From Fusarium oxysporum f. sp. lycopersici 4287 (Eukaryota > Ascomycota > Sordariomycetes > Hypocreales > Nectriaceae), in assembly GCF_000149955.1 (NCBI RefSeq), contig NC_030989.1:3664505-3728504 (forward strand): 64,000 nucleotides of DNA, in the 5' to 3' direction. The notes beneath the pieces were generated by a model, which saw only the letters and a program-made list of their open reading frames with translations, was not told the DNA's origin and searched no databases. This document shows, in pieces, positions 1 through 12,139 of this stretch. The translations under genes were made by a program, and so were the position numbers. Numbering within the stretch: the stretch's first letter is position 1; every line of letters begins with the position of its first letter.

Positions 1-733
1 GTGAGTCAGAACATGACTCAATTTGACTCCTGCCTATAACGCCGTCGCATCTTACGCTCAAGGCTTGAGGCTTCATCTCATCAGGTTTGCCCATTGGCGA
101 AGGCTTACATAATATGGCACATTCACAAAATAATCATGATTCCTGGGGTTTTTGTCGTTGCCCCGCACTAGACTACATCAGAGGCTGAGGTCGGCTTGAA
201 TTACCTATTTGCCAAAGTTGTGACCTTTTGAAAGGGGCAGACGGAGTAGACCAAAATTTCTTGGGTGACAAGTACGTGCGCGACAGACATCTCGTACGCT
301 TTTAGAGACTGGATATGTCACGAAAACGATATTTCAGAGCCTAAAGATTCGCCACTGAAGAGAAAGCCCTGGACATAGGTTCATGAATTACAGTGGTTGC
401 CCGCAGCATTGCCCCGCCTAAATTGGTAGCCCAACCCACCTACTCGCACCCTTCAAACTGACCATATAGTCTAGGCGTGCATTCGATCCTCTCTGCCTTG
501 CTTGCTTGATTGTGTGTGTGTGCGCGTGTGTGCTTGAGAGAGTGACCGAGACCACGGAAATTAGTTAGTAGGTTGCCTTGTTCGTCTGGCACATTTTTGT
601 AACGTTATCTTTTTTTGGGCTTTGGTACTTTTTTTTTGCCTTCCCCCCCAAAATTTCCATACATAAGGAACGTTTAGCCCCGCCAACCTTGACGACTGCA
701 TCTCGAGTTTCACCCACCGAGACAACCGCCGAG
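1..733. other. Intergenic: eIF5B upstream region
   Basis: No coding feature is visible here. The stretch is the presumed promoter and 5' leader of the eIF5B gene. It has a short TG/CG dinucleotide-rich run at about 511-535 and T-rich and C-rich tracts at about 610-655, which are common just upstream of strongly expressed fungal genes. The eIF5B reading frame stays open upstream to about 578 but has no ATG before 734. Confidence 0.5.
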
Positions 734-3700
734 ATGCCGCCCAAGAAGAAGGGAAACAAGAAGAACCAGCAGGACGACTGGGAGGCCGAGTTGGGCGAGA
801 GTATTGCCCCGCCTGCCAATGCCAACGGTGCCGATGGTGACGCCAACGCAAACGACGACGATGATGATGCTGGCGGTGCCGGTGGCCTGATGGCTACCCT
901 GCGCAAGAACAAGGAGAAGCGCAAGAAGAAGGGCATCGTCGAGCCTGAACCCGTACCCGAACCCGAAGCCCCAGCTGCCGAAGAGCCCCCCGCCCAAGCC
1001 CCCGTCGAGGCCAACATCGACGATGAGTTTGCTCTACCTGAGAAGAAGGGCAAGGGTGGCAAGCAGAACAAGCAAGCTGCTAAGAAGCCCGAGCCTGCTG
1101 CCACTGACGATGCCGCCGATGGTGGCCGTATCCTGACCAAGGCCGAGAAGGAGAAGCTCAAGAAGGAGCGTGAGAAGCAGCGAAAGAAGGAGCAGGTATG
1201 CTACAGCTACACCATGGATTGCTTCATAGCATGGTTCTATTCTACTTAAATACAGCCTGCTAACAACTCGACCTTATGATAGGCCGCTGCGAAGAAGAAG
1301 GGTGGCGCTGCACCAAAGGCTGCCCCTGAGGTGAAGGAGAAGGAGGAGGCTGCCCCTGTTGAGGCTGCTCCCGCCCCCGAGCCCGCCGCGGGAGGCAAGA
1401 AGAAGAAGCTCCCCGCTCATCTTGCTCTGCTCCAGAAGCAGCAAGAGGAACTCAAGCGCCAACGAGAAGAAGCTGCCAAAGCTGAAGCCGAAGCCAAGGC
1501 CCAGGCCGAAGAAGACGAGCGCCTAGCTGCTGAGGAAGAAAAGCGACGTGAGGAGGCCAAGGCCATCAAGAAGCAGAAGGAGAGGGAGCGTATCGAGCAA
1601 CTCAAGAAGGAGGGCAAGTATCTCACAAAGGCCCAAAAGGAAGAGAAGGCCCGAAATGAGCGAAAACTCCAGCAGATGTTGGCTGCCGGTATTCAAGTTG
1701 GTCCTGCAGGCGAGCCTAGTGAGAAGAAGTCTAAGCCTGCGGACAACAGGAGAAAGAAGGGCCGTGCCCAACAAAAGGTATACTTTGTGATAAAAGACAC
1801 CGAGAGATCAGGATTTGCTAACACCAGACAGATCGATGAGGAGAAGGCTCTCGCAGAAGCTGCTGAGCGAGCTCGACAAGAAGCTGAGAGGGCCTTGAAG
1901 GAAGCTGAAGAGAAGGCTGCCCATGAGAAGGCCGAGGCCGAGGCCAAGGCTGCTGCCGAAAAGAAGGGTGCCGAGAGTGATGTGGAGGATGACTGGGAGG
2001 CTGCTGCTGCTTCTGACGGTGATGTCAAGGACAGCTGGGATGCTGATTCTGACGAGGAGGCCGAAAAGGCCAATGGTACATCGGAAGCAAAGGCTGAAGC
2101 AGAGTCTGGGGATGAGTCCGAGGAGGAGTCTTCCGATGATGAGGCTGCCACAGCTGCACAGTTGGCTGAGGAGAAGCGGAAGCGAGAGGCTGCTGAGCGC
2201 CGTGAAAAGGCTCACCAGGCCGCCCTTGCTGCCCGATCCAAGGATAACCTGCGATCCCCTATTTGCTGTATTCTGGGTCACGTCGATACTGGAAAGACGA
2301 AGCTCCTGGACAAGGTCCGTCAAACTAACGTCCAAGAGGGTGAAGCTGGTGGTATTACACAACAGATTGGTGCCACGTACTTCCCTGTCGAAGCCATCCG
2401 ACAAAAGACGGCTGTTGTCAACCCTGACGGCAAGTTCGAGTTCAAGGTCCCCGGTCTTCTCATCATCGATACCCCTGGTCACGAGTCCTTCTCTAACCTC
2501 CGATCTCGTGGTTCTTCGCTCTGTAACATTGCCATTTTGGTCGTCGATATCATGCACGGTCTCGAGCCCCAGACACTCGAGTCTATGCGCATGCTGAGAG
2601 AGCGCAAGACTCCTTTCATCGTTGCCCTCAACAAGATCGATCGTCTCTACGGCTGGAAGCAGGTTGCCAACAACGGTTTCCAGGACAGTTTAGCTCTCCA
2701 GAGCAAGGCTGTCCGCAACGAATTTGAGACCCGTCTCGAAAAGACCAAGATTGCCTTCGCTGAGCAGGGTTTCAACTCTGAGCTCTTCTACGAGAACAAG
2801 TCCATGTCAAAGTACGTCTCGCTTGTGCCCACTTCGGCACACACTGGCGAGGGTGTCCCTGATATGTTGAAGCTCATTGTCCAGCTCACTCAAGAGCGTA
2901 TGGTTGGCTCTCTCATGTATCTCTCTGAGGTCCAGGCCACTGTGCTCGAAGTCAAGGCTATTGAGGGTTTCGGTATGACCATCGATGTCGTCCTGTCTAA
3001 CGGTATCTTGCGAGAAGGTGACCGAATTGTGCTGTGCGGTACAGAAGGCGCTATCAAGACAAATATCAGAGCACTGCTTACACCAGCGCCCATGAAGGAA
3101 TTGCGTCTCAAGTCCGCCTATGTCCACAATAAGGAGGTCAAGGCTGCTCTGGGTGTCAAGATCAGCGCCCCTGGTCTCGAGGGTGCCATCGCTGGTTCAC
3201 GCCTGATGGTTGTCGGTCCCGATGACGACGAAGACGATATTGAGGATGAGGTCGAGTCCGATCTTGCTGTTCTCTTCAACCGTGTCGAGAAAACTGGTCG
3301 CGGTGTCAGCGTCCAAGCGTCGACTCTTGGTTCGCTCGAGGCTCTGCTCGATTTCCTCAAGGACTGCAAGATTCCTGTTGCCAACGTTGGTATCGGTCCC
3401 GTTTACAAGCGTGATGTCCTGCAGTGTGGTGTTATGTTGGAGAAGGCACCAGATTATGCCATCATGCTCTGTTTCGATGTCAAGGTTGACAAGGAAGCAC
3501 AGCAGTATGCAGAGGACAATGGCATCAAGATCTTTACAGCTGATATCATTTATCATCTGTTTGATGCCTTCACTAAGCATATGGACGAGCAACTCGAGAA
3601 GAAGAAGGAAGAGTCCAAGATGCTTGCTGTCTTCCCCTGTGTCCTGAAGCCCGTCAAGGTCTTCAACAAGAACGACCCCATTGTTATTGGTGTTGATGTC

Positions 3701-4092
3701 ACTGAGGGTCAGCTCAGAATCAACTGTCCTGTCGCCGCTGTCAGGAATAATCCTACAACCGGTGCCAAGGAGATCGTCAAACTGGGCAGAGTGTAAGTCT
3801 CTAGATCCTCTCCTCCCACGAGACCCCCTATTAACAGTTTTATAGTACATCAATTGAGCGAGAGCACAAGCAAATTCCTGTGTGTAAGCGAAAGGAACCT
3901 TCCGTCGCTATCAAGATCGAGATGGGCGGCAACCAGCCCATGTATGGCCGACATCTGGAAGAAGACGAGACTCTTTACAGTTTGATCTCTCGAGCCAGTA
4001 TCGACACCCTCAAGGAATACTACAGAAAGGAGGTCAGCAACGAGGAGTGGCAGCTCATCATCAAGCTCAAGCCCTTATTCGACATTTCATAA
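734..4092 (+). CDS. FUN12: Translation initiation factor eIF5B (IF2-like GTPase)
   Basis: Exons 734-1195, 1283-1777, 1832-3792 and 3846-4092 give about 1054 residues. The N-terminal 450 residues are highly charged: long Lys/Glu/Ala-rich stretches, typical of fungal eIF5B. The GTPase domain then begins with the P-loop GHVDTGKT near residue 467, followed by DTPGHE (G3) and NKID (G4). The C-terminus carries the beta-barrel and IF2-like domains and ends in LKPLFDIS. Known role of the family: the GTPase joins the 60S subunit to the 48S complex in the cytoplasm and acts with eIF1A. The start is the first ATG in frame. The second intron (1778-1831, 54 bp, GT...CAG) has no in-frame stop, so an unspliced transcript would add 18 residues; I treat it as an intron because a CTAAC branch site precedes the acceptor. 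Confidence 0.95.
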
Positions 4093-4925
4093 GCAGCCAA
4101 GATTACAAAAAGTTAAGAACATGGGTGGTGTGAAGCTTCTACCTCAACAACCGCGCCGGGAGCTTGGTTGCATCCTGTCCTGGAGGCGAAACTCGATGTT
4201 TCGATAACATGCTGACAGGACATCAGGTTGTAGCCAGCTCCCTTTGTGGGGAGAACAGTACGAGAACTACACTGCATATCAAAAAGAAGAGAATAGGAAA
4301 AGAAATTGCATCAACTTGTTTGAAGGAATTGTGTACGGTACTGGTTTGCATTTTCGGGCAGCAAAAAGAAAAGATTGAAGAGACGTGAAATTGAAGGGCA
4401 AGGGGCACCCTCAAGGCAACGTAGTCGTATAGAGTAGGGCTCTTTACCAACGAGGGCTGAAATGATTTAATCTTATGTTTGCTGATGCTATGTAACCAGT
4501 GTGAACTAGATGAACGACACTTGCTATTCAGTCCGGTATGCCCCCGGCATAAGGATTGTCTTCGTGGCAGGCGATCGCTTCCAACTCATCACGATAACAC
4601 AATTGAATAGTGGCAGAAGAAGCCGAACCAAACTCGAGTGTATGGATCCTAACTACTAACTTAAAAGTGTAAAAAAGTGGTCTAACGTTCGGGTAACATA
4701 TCCGTCATGATGATCCGGGCCCCTTTCTTCCAATAAAACAAACAAAGCTGTTTGCAACCATATCGCATGTTCTATTTCTCCTTCTCCCAAACCTGGTGCC
4801 CTTTCTTTTTTCAACATCCGTAATCTTTTTAGGCGTCATTCATCTCATATCATGCAAGCATCACGCACGCAGAGCCGACCGAGCATGCATCCGCAGTGTC
4901 GAGATTCCCTCCATTTATTCATAAC
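4093..4925. other. Intergenic between convergent eIF5B and hsp88
   Basis: Two 3' ends meet here. Only short chance reading frames are present on either strand. I see no RNA gene or repeat; the stretch presumably holds both 3' untranslated regions. Confidence 0.5.
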
Positions 4926-7716
4926 TTACTGGGGGTCGGCAGAGCCCTCGGTCTCCTGTTGCGGAGCGTCGGCATCCTTCATCTCCTGGTCTGTGTTGGC
5001 CTTCTCGGCCTCCGCAGCCTTGCGAGCATCCTCCTCAGCCTTCTTCGCAGCCCGTTCGGCCTCGGCTTTCTCCAGAGCGGCTTGTCGTTCAGCCTCGACT
5101 TTCTCAAAGTGGCGCTGGACAATGGGACCAGCCATGGCGCGGATCTCGTCAATCTTGGCAACGTACACACCCTTTGTGGTATCATCACCCTCCTCGTACA
5201 GCCAATCCTAGAATTGCTATTAGTATGTGAATCTTCGAGCTATCAATGAACATGTGAACATACCTCTGTGGCCTCAAGCTTGGCCTTGATGGTCTGCTTC
5301 TCCTCTTCGCTGGCAAACTCAGAGTACTGCTCGTCGAGCTTGGCACGGAGGTCGTAGATGTAAGCCTCGAGCTCGTTCTTCTTCTCCTCGGTATCGGCGA
5401 CAAGCTTGTCCTCCATAACCATGGCAGCCTCCTTCTCGAGAAGGCTGGCCTTGGTGGAGTCGTCAAGAGAGGCACTGCCTGTGGAGATGGGCAGGTCACC
5501 CTTGCGGACCTGCTTCTTCACCTTGCGGGTCTTCTTGGGGGCATCCTTATCGGTCTCCATGGCCTTTTGGGAAACGGATGTTAGCGATCGGGGTTCATAA
5601 ATCGATTCTTCTAAATGCTCTGGAACAGCGAAAGCGGAACGGGACGAGTCGGTTTCTTCTTCATCGTCGAGTCGCGGGCGCTTTGCAGGATATGCTCGGC
5701 TATCATCTCCAACAGATGCGGACGATGAAGAGGCCGAGTCCTGATCATGGACGGGGGGGAAATCATTGGACGCCATATACGGCTCGGACAAACTCACATC
5801 GGGGTCTTCGTTAACCTCCTCCTCAACCTCCTCCTCCTCGACGTAGTAACCAGTCTCGACGTTCAGGACACCGTGGATGTTGACACGGGCCTTGAGTTTG
5901 CAAATCATGAAGTCGTCCTTACCATCGGCCTTGACGTTCTTGACAGAGAAACGGCCGATCCAGGGGTTAGTCTTGCCGGGGAGCAGCTCAGGCTGGGCAT
6001 ATCGGGCCTCGAGATCGAAGGGCTGTTTTCGGTAGAAAGTAAGGATCTTGGTCGAGGGCATGACGTTGCCCTTGTTGAAGACAGTCAGGCTGGTGTCCTC
6101 ATCAGGAATATCGGGAGCCTTCTCCCAGGCGAACTCGATGGGGTAGCTGATGATGTCCTGGACGGAGAAGTCTCGGACACGGAAGACAGGGGAGAGAATG
6201 GCACAGCTGAAGGCAGAACCACGGGCAAGAGCCTCGTCGGCGTTAAGGGTAAATGAGAGAGGCTTGCCGAAGAACTCCTGGATGCGCTCCTTGAGAGCGG
6301 GGACACGAGAGCCGCCACCAACGACCTCAATAACATCAATATCGTCCTTGGTGAGCTTAGCCTGGGCAAGGGCTTCCTCGAGGGGAAGGTGGGTTCTGGC
6401 AAGGAGAGGCTCGATCATGGCCTCGAACTCCTGGCGAGTGATCATGGCAGAAGCATCAATGTCGTTCATGAGAGACTCAATGTTGACAGGAGCTTGCTGG
6501 TTAGCAGAGAGAATCTTCTTTGTCTTCTCAGCGGCGGCGATGGTACGGGCAAGAGCACGGCCGTGGGTCATAATGTCGACCTTGTATTTGCCCTTGAACT
6601 CCTTGGCGAGGTGGTCAACCAGAGCGCGGTCGAAGTCACGACCACCGAAGTCCTTGTCCCAGGTGGTGGCCTTGACAGCGAGCTCACCCTTCTTGAACTC
6701 GACAATGGAGACAGTGTAGCTGCTGTGGCCGATGTCGACAAAGCAGACACGGCGGGGAGCCTCCTCAGGGGCAGGCAGGTCGAGCTTTGTAATACCCCAG
6801 CCGAGAGCGGCGGCTGTGCCGTCGTTGATGAGGCGGAGGACACGGAGTCCAGCAATCTCGGCAGCGTCGATAAGAGCACGGCGCTGGACATCAGTGAACC
6901 AAGGAGGCACACTCAGGCAGACATCTTGAACAGGCAGCTTGAGCTCGGCTCCGGCGGTCTGCTTGATCTTGCTCAAGTACATGGCAACCAGCTGAGTGGC
7001 AGTGAACTTCTCCTTCTTGCCCAGGTAGTTGACCTCAGCACCGACCTGGCCATTGCAATCGGCCAGAGGAGCGGTCACATATTGCTGCTCAATCTGAATA
7101 TCGGGGTCGTTGAATTGTCGGCCAGCAAGACGCTTGAGGGAGCTGACAGTGTTCTTGAGGTTGGAGATTTCCTGGGTCTTGGCAGCCTCTCCGAGGTAAC
7201 GAGACTTGGGTCCGAATCCTACCAGGGAACTAGAGAATAAAATTGTCAGTATATATGTCTGATAAAGGTGGTGGTGGGGGGTGTGGACCGCGCGCGACAA
7301 GCAACGGGGTCAAACAAGAGGTATGAACATACGGAGTTGCTCGGTTTGAAACTTCATTGGTGACCTGTACAAGACAAACGAAGTCAGTTATGGGAGTCCT
7401 TGGAGTTGGCCATCCATCCCATCGGCAGTGTAGGAGCGACGACGAAGCAGGTATGGAGGGGCAGGGCAGTTGACTGGGATAGATGGCGGGGGAGGTTATG
7501 AGGGTATACGCACAACATCGACACCGCGGTTTCGGGCAACGGCGATGACAGTCTTGAGGGTTCCGAAATCGATACCTATACAGAGGAAAGTCAACAGTCA
7601 GTTTGATGTTGTTCAAAGTCGGGTTGTTCCTTGGGAGGAATAGCGATTGGCCGAGCACCGCCAGCAAAGAAAAAAAAGTGAGTACTCAGGGTGCATCACT
7701 TACCAACGACACTCAT
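4926..7716 (-). CDS. hsp88: Hsp70-superfamily chaperone Hsp88 (Hsp110/SSE type)
   Basis: Exons, in transcript order: 7716-7704 (13 nt), 7575-7514, 7364-7333, 7229-5798, 5563-5264, 5207-4926. The product is 706 residues, close to the length known for Neurospora Hsp88. It opens MSVVGIDFGTLKTVIAVAR, the ATPase-domain phosphate loop in its Hsp110 form, and continues with VTNEVSNRATPSLVGFG. The nucleotide-binding domain runs to about residue 385. An acidic linker (EEEEVEEEV) sits in the beta domain, and an alanine/lysine/glutamate-rich helical tail ends the protein. Known role of the family: nucleotide exchange factor for Hsp70 and holdase in the cytosol. The 234 bp intron 5564-5797 is in frame and has no stop, so a longer 784-residue isoform is possible. 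The second intron uses a GTGCGT donor. A heat-shock-element-like cluster lies about 0.5 kb upstream. Confidence 0.93.
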
Positions 7717-7926
7717 GATTTCGACTGGTGGGGTTTGCCCCGAAACACGGTATTAAGGTAGAAAGAGGAAGGGGGATATAAAGTTGAGCGATGCGCGGGA
7801 AAGCTCAAAAGAGAAGAAGGAAAGCGATCGCAAAAAGGCGGGAGATAGAGGGAGGATCGTGAGAATGGATAAGATAGAAAGAATATGGAGGGGAAGAGTA
7901 AAGTTCGGTAGGGTATGAATGGCTAA

Positions 7927-7964
7927 GGTTGGTTTGGTTTGGTTTGGTTTGGTTTGGTTTGGTT
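7927..7964. repeat. GGTTT pentanucleotide tandem repeat
   Basis: Six perfect copies of ggttt at 7931-7960, flanked by partial ggtt units on both sides. On the hsp88 sense strand this is an AAACC run about 215-250 bp upstream of the start codon. It is a simple microsatellite and likely to vary in length between strains. Confidence 0.9.
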
Positions 7965-8231
7965 GGGCGGCGGTTGTTTATGGCCTGGGTTGGTCCGCTG
8001 GCGCTGGGTCAATTTTTTTTTTTGGTGGAGGGGCAGCGAATGGGGGATCCCGCTCAATGGGCTGCACTGTACTGAAATTTTCAATGGTTCAGTGGCTACA
8101 GGGAAGTACACTGTATCCGGTACCTGCGGGTCGATGTACGATGTGGTGGACCTGCAGTGTAGAGCGATGATGTAAACCAAGTATACACTACTTGAATGTC
8201 TGTCGCGATTCGATTCTTTTCTTTAAGCTGT

Positions 8232-8260
8232 TTCTAGAAGATGCGAAGTTTCGTTTCTTC
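8232..8260 (-). promoter_or_regulatory. Candidate heat shock element of hsp88
   Basis: The sequence contains TTCTAGAA (8232-8239, a perfect TTCnnGAA) and GAAGTTTC (8245-8252, a perfect GAAnnTTC), followed by two further TTC units at 8255-8260. Heat shock factor binds inverted nGAAn units, normally 5 bp apart. The two pairs here are not in one continuous 5 bp register, so this is a gapped element at best. It lies about 520-545 bp upstream of the hsp88 ATG, which suits a heat-inducible chaperone gene. Confidence 0.4.
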
Positions 8261-9722
8261 AAAAGAGTTTAAAAACGTCTTCCGAAAAAGATGTGCTTCG
8301 ACTTTTTATATTCATTATAGATCTAGTGAGACTGAACCAATGCAATATCTCGTTTGTGCTGGGATGCTGTGGTCACGTTGAACAGTTGACTAGACTTAGC
8401 AGACCCTAGAAACGACGATAGATTTCTGTGCGATTCTGTCACCAGATTCAACAGCTCCTGTACGCAATCAAATTGCCTTACAGTGGATATCAGGGATTTA
8501 AAACAGATACAGCATCCCCACTAAAAAAGAAACGCAAGGCACCAGCATCAGCCACGACGATACATACACCACAGCAACTACCTTACTAGGTAGATAGTGC
8601 TGCACCTTATTAGTGAGTGATACCCTCGACTCGAGCGTGTCCTGAAATGAGGCAAGCAGAGACTAGGCCTTTCTTACTTTTTTTTTTCGCCTCACCAGGA
8701 CAAGTGCAGCAAGTAAAAATTGAGATGTCATGCCCCTCCCCCGCTATTCCACCATTTCATAGGCGAGGCAGACACAAAGCTTTGTTGATGGAGGGGCACA
8801 AACAGTGGTGTTGAAAACCCCTCTAACAGGTGAGAGCCCCTCTGATAACGATAAAGCAAGTCTTCCATTCATGGATTGATTCCTCGCCACCTAGGCTCCT
8901 TTAGTCTATTAAACATGGCAAACTTGACTTTTCCATCACATCTCAGCGCACTCCTAACCCCTACTGACGAGACAAAAATATCTCTATCAAGAATATTGAA
9001 GAAATTTCGAGACTGCCTATCTTGGTCGAGCTCAATAATATTACCACCTTAAACCGGGCCCAACCCTCCGGGTGTGACTAAAGACAACATTTGCATGATC
9101 TTGACACAGCCAAACAAACTGTGCCAAGCTGTTCGAAACTAACATCATGCATTTTTCACTCTTCTGCTCCGCCAACTTGGAAATGAACTTTCAGGTGATC
9201 GACTGGACTGGACTGGCTCACCGACAAAGCCCTCATTTTCCTCCCCGGCACACCGAAACGACAATTTGTTCATGAACTAACAGGAGTAGCCTCATGTTGG
9301 TGAGAGTTGTTGAAATTGCATATATATCAGGATGCCACATGTCAGTGAGGCTATTCTGGTTCCTTTCGCCCTCCCCCGTCCGTACTGTATCCGTAGTTGG
9401 TTGTACATAGTACGTGACAGGGTCGCTTGGAGCATTCGACCCCGGTCAACGAACGACCTGCCTGGTCTGACCTTCATCATCTTCATTTCTCTTGTGTGCT
9501 GTCATGATGGCCCATGCGGCTCCAGAATTGCGGGGTAGATGTGGGCTTCAGCATGCTTGGATCGACAACTATCCAATGCAAACAAAACCTGCTGTTCGTT
9601 GTTCGAGATAGCTTCATTTTTTACACTATGTATAATCTGAGAATGACGAACCACATAAGTAACTGGCTCAACCTAAGCAATATAAACACTGGCTTGATCC
9701 AGGCAATATTCATCGCCTTATT

Positions 9723-12139
9723 CTATCGGCTTTTCTTCAGTCTCCCTCTCGTCATTCGACGAGCAAACGACACGTTTGATCCAAGCCTTACTTGTTCCCC
9801 GTCAAGGCTGGTACCAATGCTTCTCTCCGGAGAAGTTCGACGACGAGGTTCAACTGGCTCGTCTTGAACGACCTGATTGTATTGAACAGGGCTTGGGGAA
9901 GTGGTCATATCTCCCGAAATCTCAGCACGTCTCATAGGTGAAGCCGAGAACCCGTGACTCGACTGGATGCCTTCCATATCGCTCACTTGAGAAGCTCGGC
10001 CCTGCATTTGTTGTGCAGTCTCATACTTTCGAATGTTTTCCTCATCCATTAGGAGCTTCATTCTTCGCTGTGTTCCAACCCCGAGATCCGCACACTCTTG
10101 AGGCTTCGAGCACACGTGGGATGTTGTTTTCCCCATTTCAATGTCCTCTGTGCTGGTATCGATCTCATCTGGATGAGCGTATGTTCCCGATGCTGTCTTT
10201 TGACGTGCCGAGAACTTGCCATCAATCTTGTCTGGTGGTCGCACCACGCTTCGAGTTCGCCCGAGTTCGGTGGTTGCGGTCGACTTACGGTTCGAGGCAG
10301 CCCTACGTGCTTCGTGTGCCGCTTTAAACGTCTCGGGGACCACGTTCAGTTCGTCTCCCTGTTTCTCAGCTTGTTCCACTGCTTCTCTTGCTGTCGTGTG
10401 CGCGTCCGCCGCCGCAGCATCGGCTCGTGGCCCGCCCCAAGTTCGCTGCCCTGCTGTGAATATACCGTACACCATATAAAGCCAGTTGTAGAACGGATTA
10501 AGAATAAACATGAGAGGATAGAACCAGATTTTGAATCGCCGGAGCTTGGCTCCAAAGTACAGCATCAGAAGCCAATTCAGCCCCAGAGAAACGGCAATGA
10601 ATCCCACAGGAAGGTCGTCCACTTTCTTGACTGTAGTTATCAGGGCCAAAACCATGATGAAGAATAGTAATGCTGTTGTCCGGATGGTATTCTGCATAAA
10701 ACGGACCAATATGAGAACGGGGTAGCGCTTCCACAGGCGCCAGTCCGTCAACATACAGACCTCGTTTGTGATGAAGCCTAGAAACCATCGGCGCCGCTGC
10801 TTAACCAGGGACCGATATGTCTGCACAGCCTCGGTTTTGCAAAAGGCCGATGTGCACATCTGGATCTGATACCGCTTCCTGGCTCCAATCATGAATAGAT
10901 GGGTTAACCAGCGATCTTCTCCCAAGTGACATTTGGCAAAATCGAACAGGTCTTCGCACTGCTCTGTTTTGTCTACAAAATAGTATTTGGCCATTCTTCG
11001 AAAGGCTGAGAAGCGCAGCATCGTCAACGCTCCCGGGAGACAAGTGACAGAACCACAGCCAGACTCAACGGTTCGTTCAAACAACTGTCCGTGTATGTAT
11101 TCCATGTCTTGTAACAGTGTAATGATGCTATGTTTCTTCGTCGTCGAGGTAATGACGCCTGTCATAGCCAGCATGTCTCTAGAATTGCCAGGGCTGAGCT
11201 CCATGTCGTAGACAAAGTTTTGTAGGCATACCTTGTCTAGGATACAGTCGGAGTCGATAAAGAGAATGAATAGATTGTCGTTCTGCTTGAGATACTCCTC
11301 GTACACTCGGTCAATGAGCTTGAAGGTTACTTTCTGGCAGTGACGTTTGCCTCCGTGCTCAAAACGTGAAATGGTTACACGTGCAGATCGATATGTGACA
11401 TCAATACTCTTGGGGTATGTCTCCATCTTCATGGATACACCAAGTTTATCAATAGTGCTGAGGTAGAGTTCGTCCTCCTCCTCCCCGTCGAAGGACAAGA
11501 AAACATGGATACAGGCGGGTGGGTAATCGCATTCGACTACTGAGTTGACAGCTTTGAGGAGAACCTCAGGTTCCTCTCTGTAACAAGGCATGACTATGAC
11601 GACCTTTGGCGCAGTAACATCATCGAGCACCTGTTTCATACGCTTCGTTCGACCGAGTTGATTTGTCACGACTTGGTAGATACAGAACAACCATGGCACT
11701 GTCAAGAGGATCGCGAAGGCCCAGAATGCAAACCACTGGAGAAAAGACACCATCTCATTCGGCCACAACTTTGTAACGGTATCCGGAAGTGGCAGCGTCA
11801 CCACCATGATTGGGAGGAATATGACCCTAGACTTGATATTAGCTAGGGCCATGTTGTGCTAGGTGACTGGACATGGCTTACCGGAGGAGAACAAAGGCAG
11901 TGCCAACAATGATGCATAAGACATTAATAGACCAATGTTCTGCCTTTTGAAAGATTTTGACGAGGCAGTAGACGAACGCTGCCAACCAGAGAAACCACTC
12001 GAGGCATGCCATCAAAAGCACGACACCGACTATGCTGGTATATATAACCTGAAATGATCAAGTTAGCGCACATGACGGAGCGAAATTCTGCAGTATGTCG
12101 ACTCACGTTTTCCAACGGCCAGTCCTTTAGTAGGGCCAT
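9723..12139 (-). CDS. Chitin synthase, division III (class VI/VII)
   Basis: Exons 12139-12107, 12048-11882 and 11826-9723 give about 767 residues. Two short N-terminal exons encode hydrophobic segments. The glycosyltransferase-2 core has VVIVMPCYREE, then FIDSDC (about 257-262), CLPGALTM, EDRWL (about 370-374) and QRRRW (about 410-414), the signature catalytic motifs of chitin synthases. Four to five transmembrane helices follow, then a long hydrophilic, presumably disordered tail. There is no myosin motor and no cytochrome b5 domain, which excludes classes V and VII-like fusions with motors and also class IV. Known role: polymerises GlcNAc from UDP-GlcNAc at the plasma membrane. The N-terminal exons were chosen because the acceptor at 11827 follows a CTAAT branch site and the frame joins exactly; the first in-frame ATG inside the long frame lies in that intron. 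Class VI versus VII is not settled by eye. Confidence 0.88.

Larger units (their letters stand above)
7717..9722. other. Intergenic: hsp88 promoter and chitin synthase 3' side
   Basis: About 2 kb with no supportable gene. It holds the pentanucleotide repeat and the heat-shock-element-like motif listed separately. Several small open frames (for example 9514-9867) are antisense to the chitin synthase tail or have no recognisable product. Confidence 0.5.

Noticed and set aside
565..1161. 198-codon minus-strand frame opposite eIF5B
   Set aside because: Mirror frame created by the Lys/Glu/Ala-rich codons of the eIF5B N-terminus.
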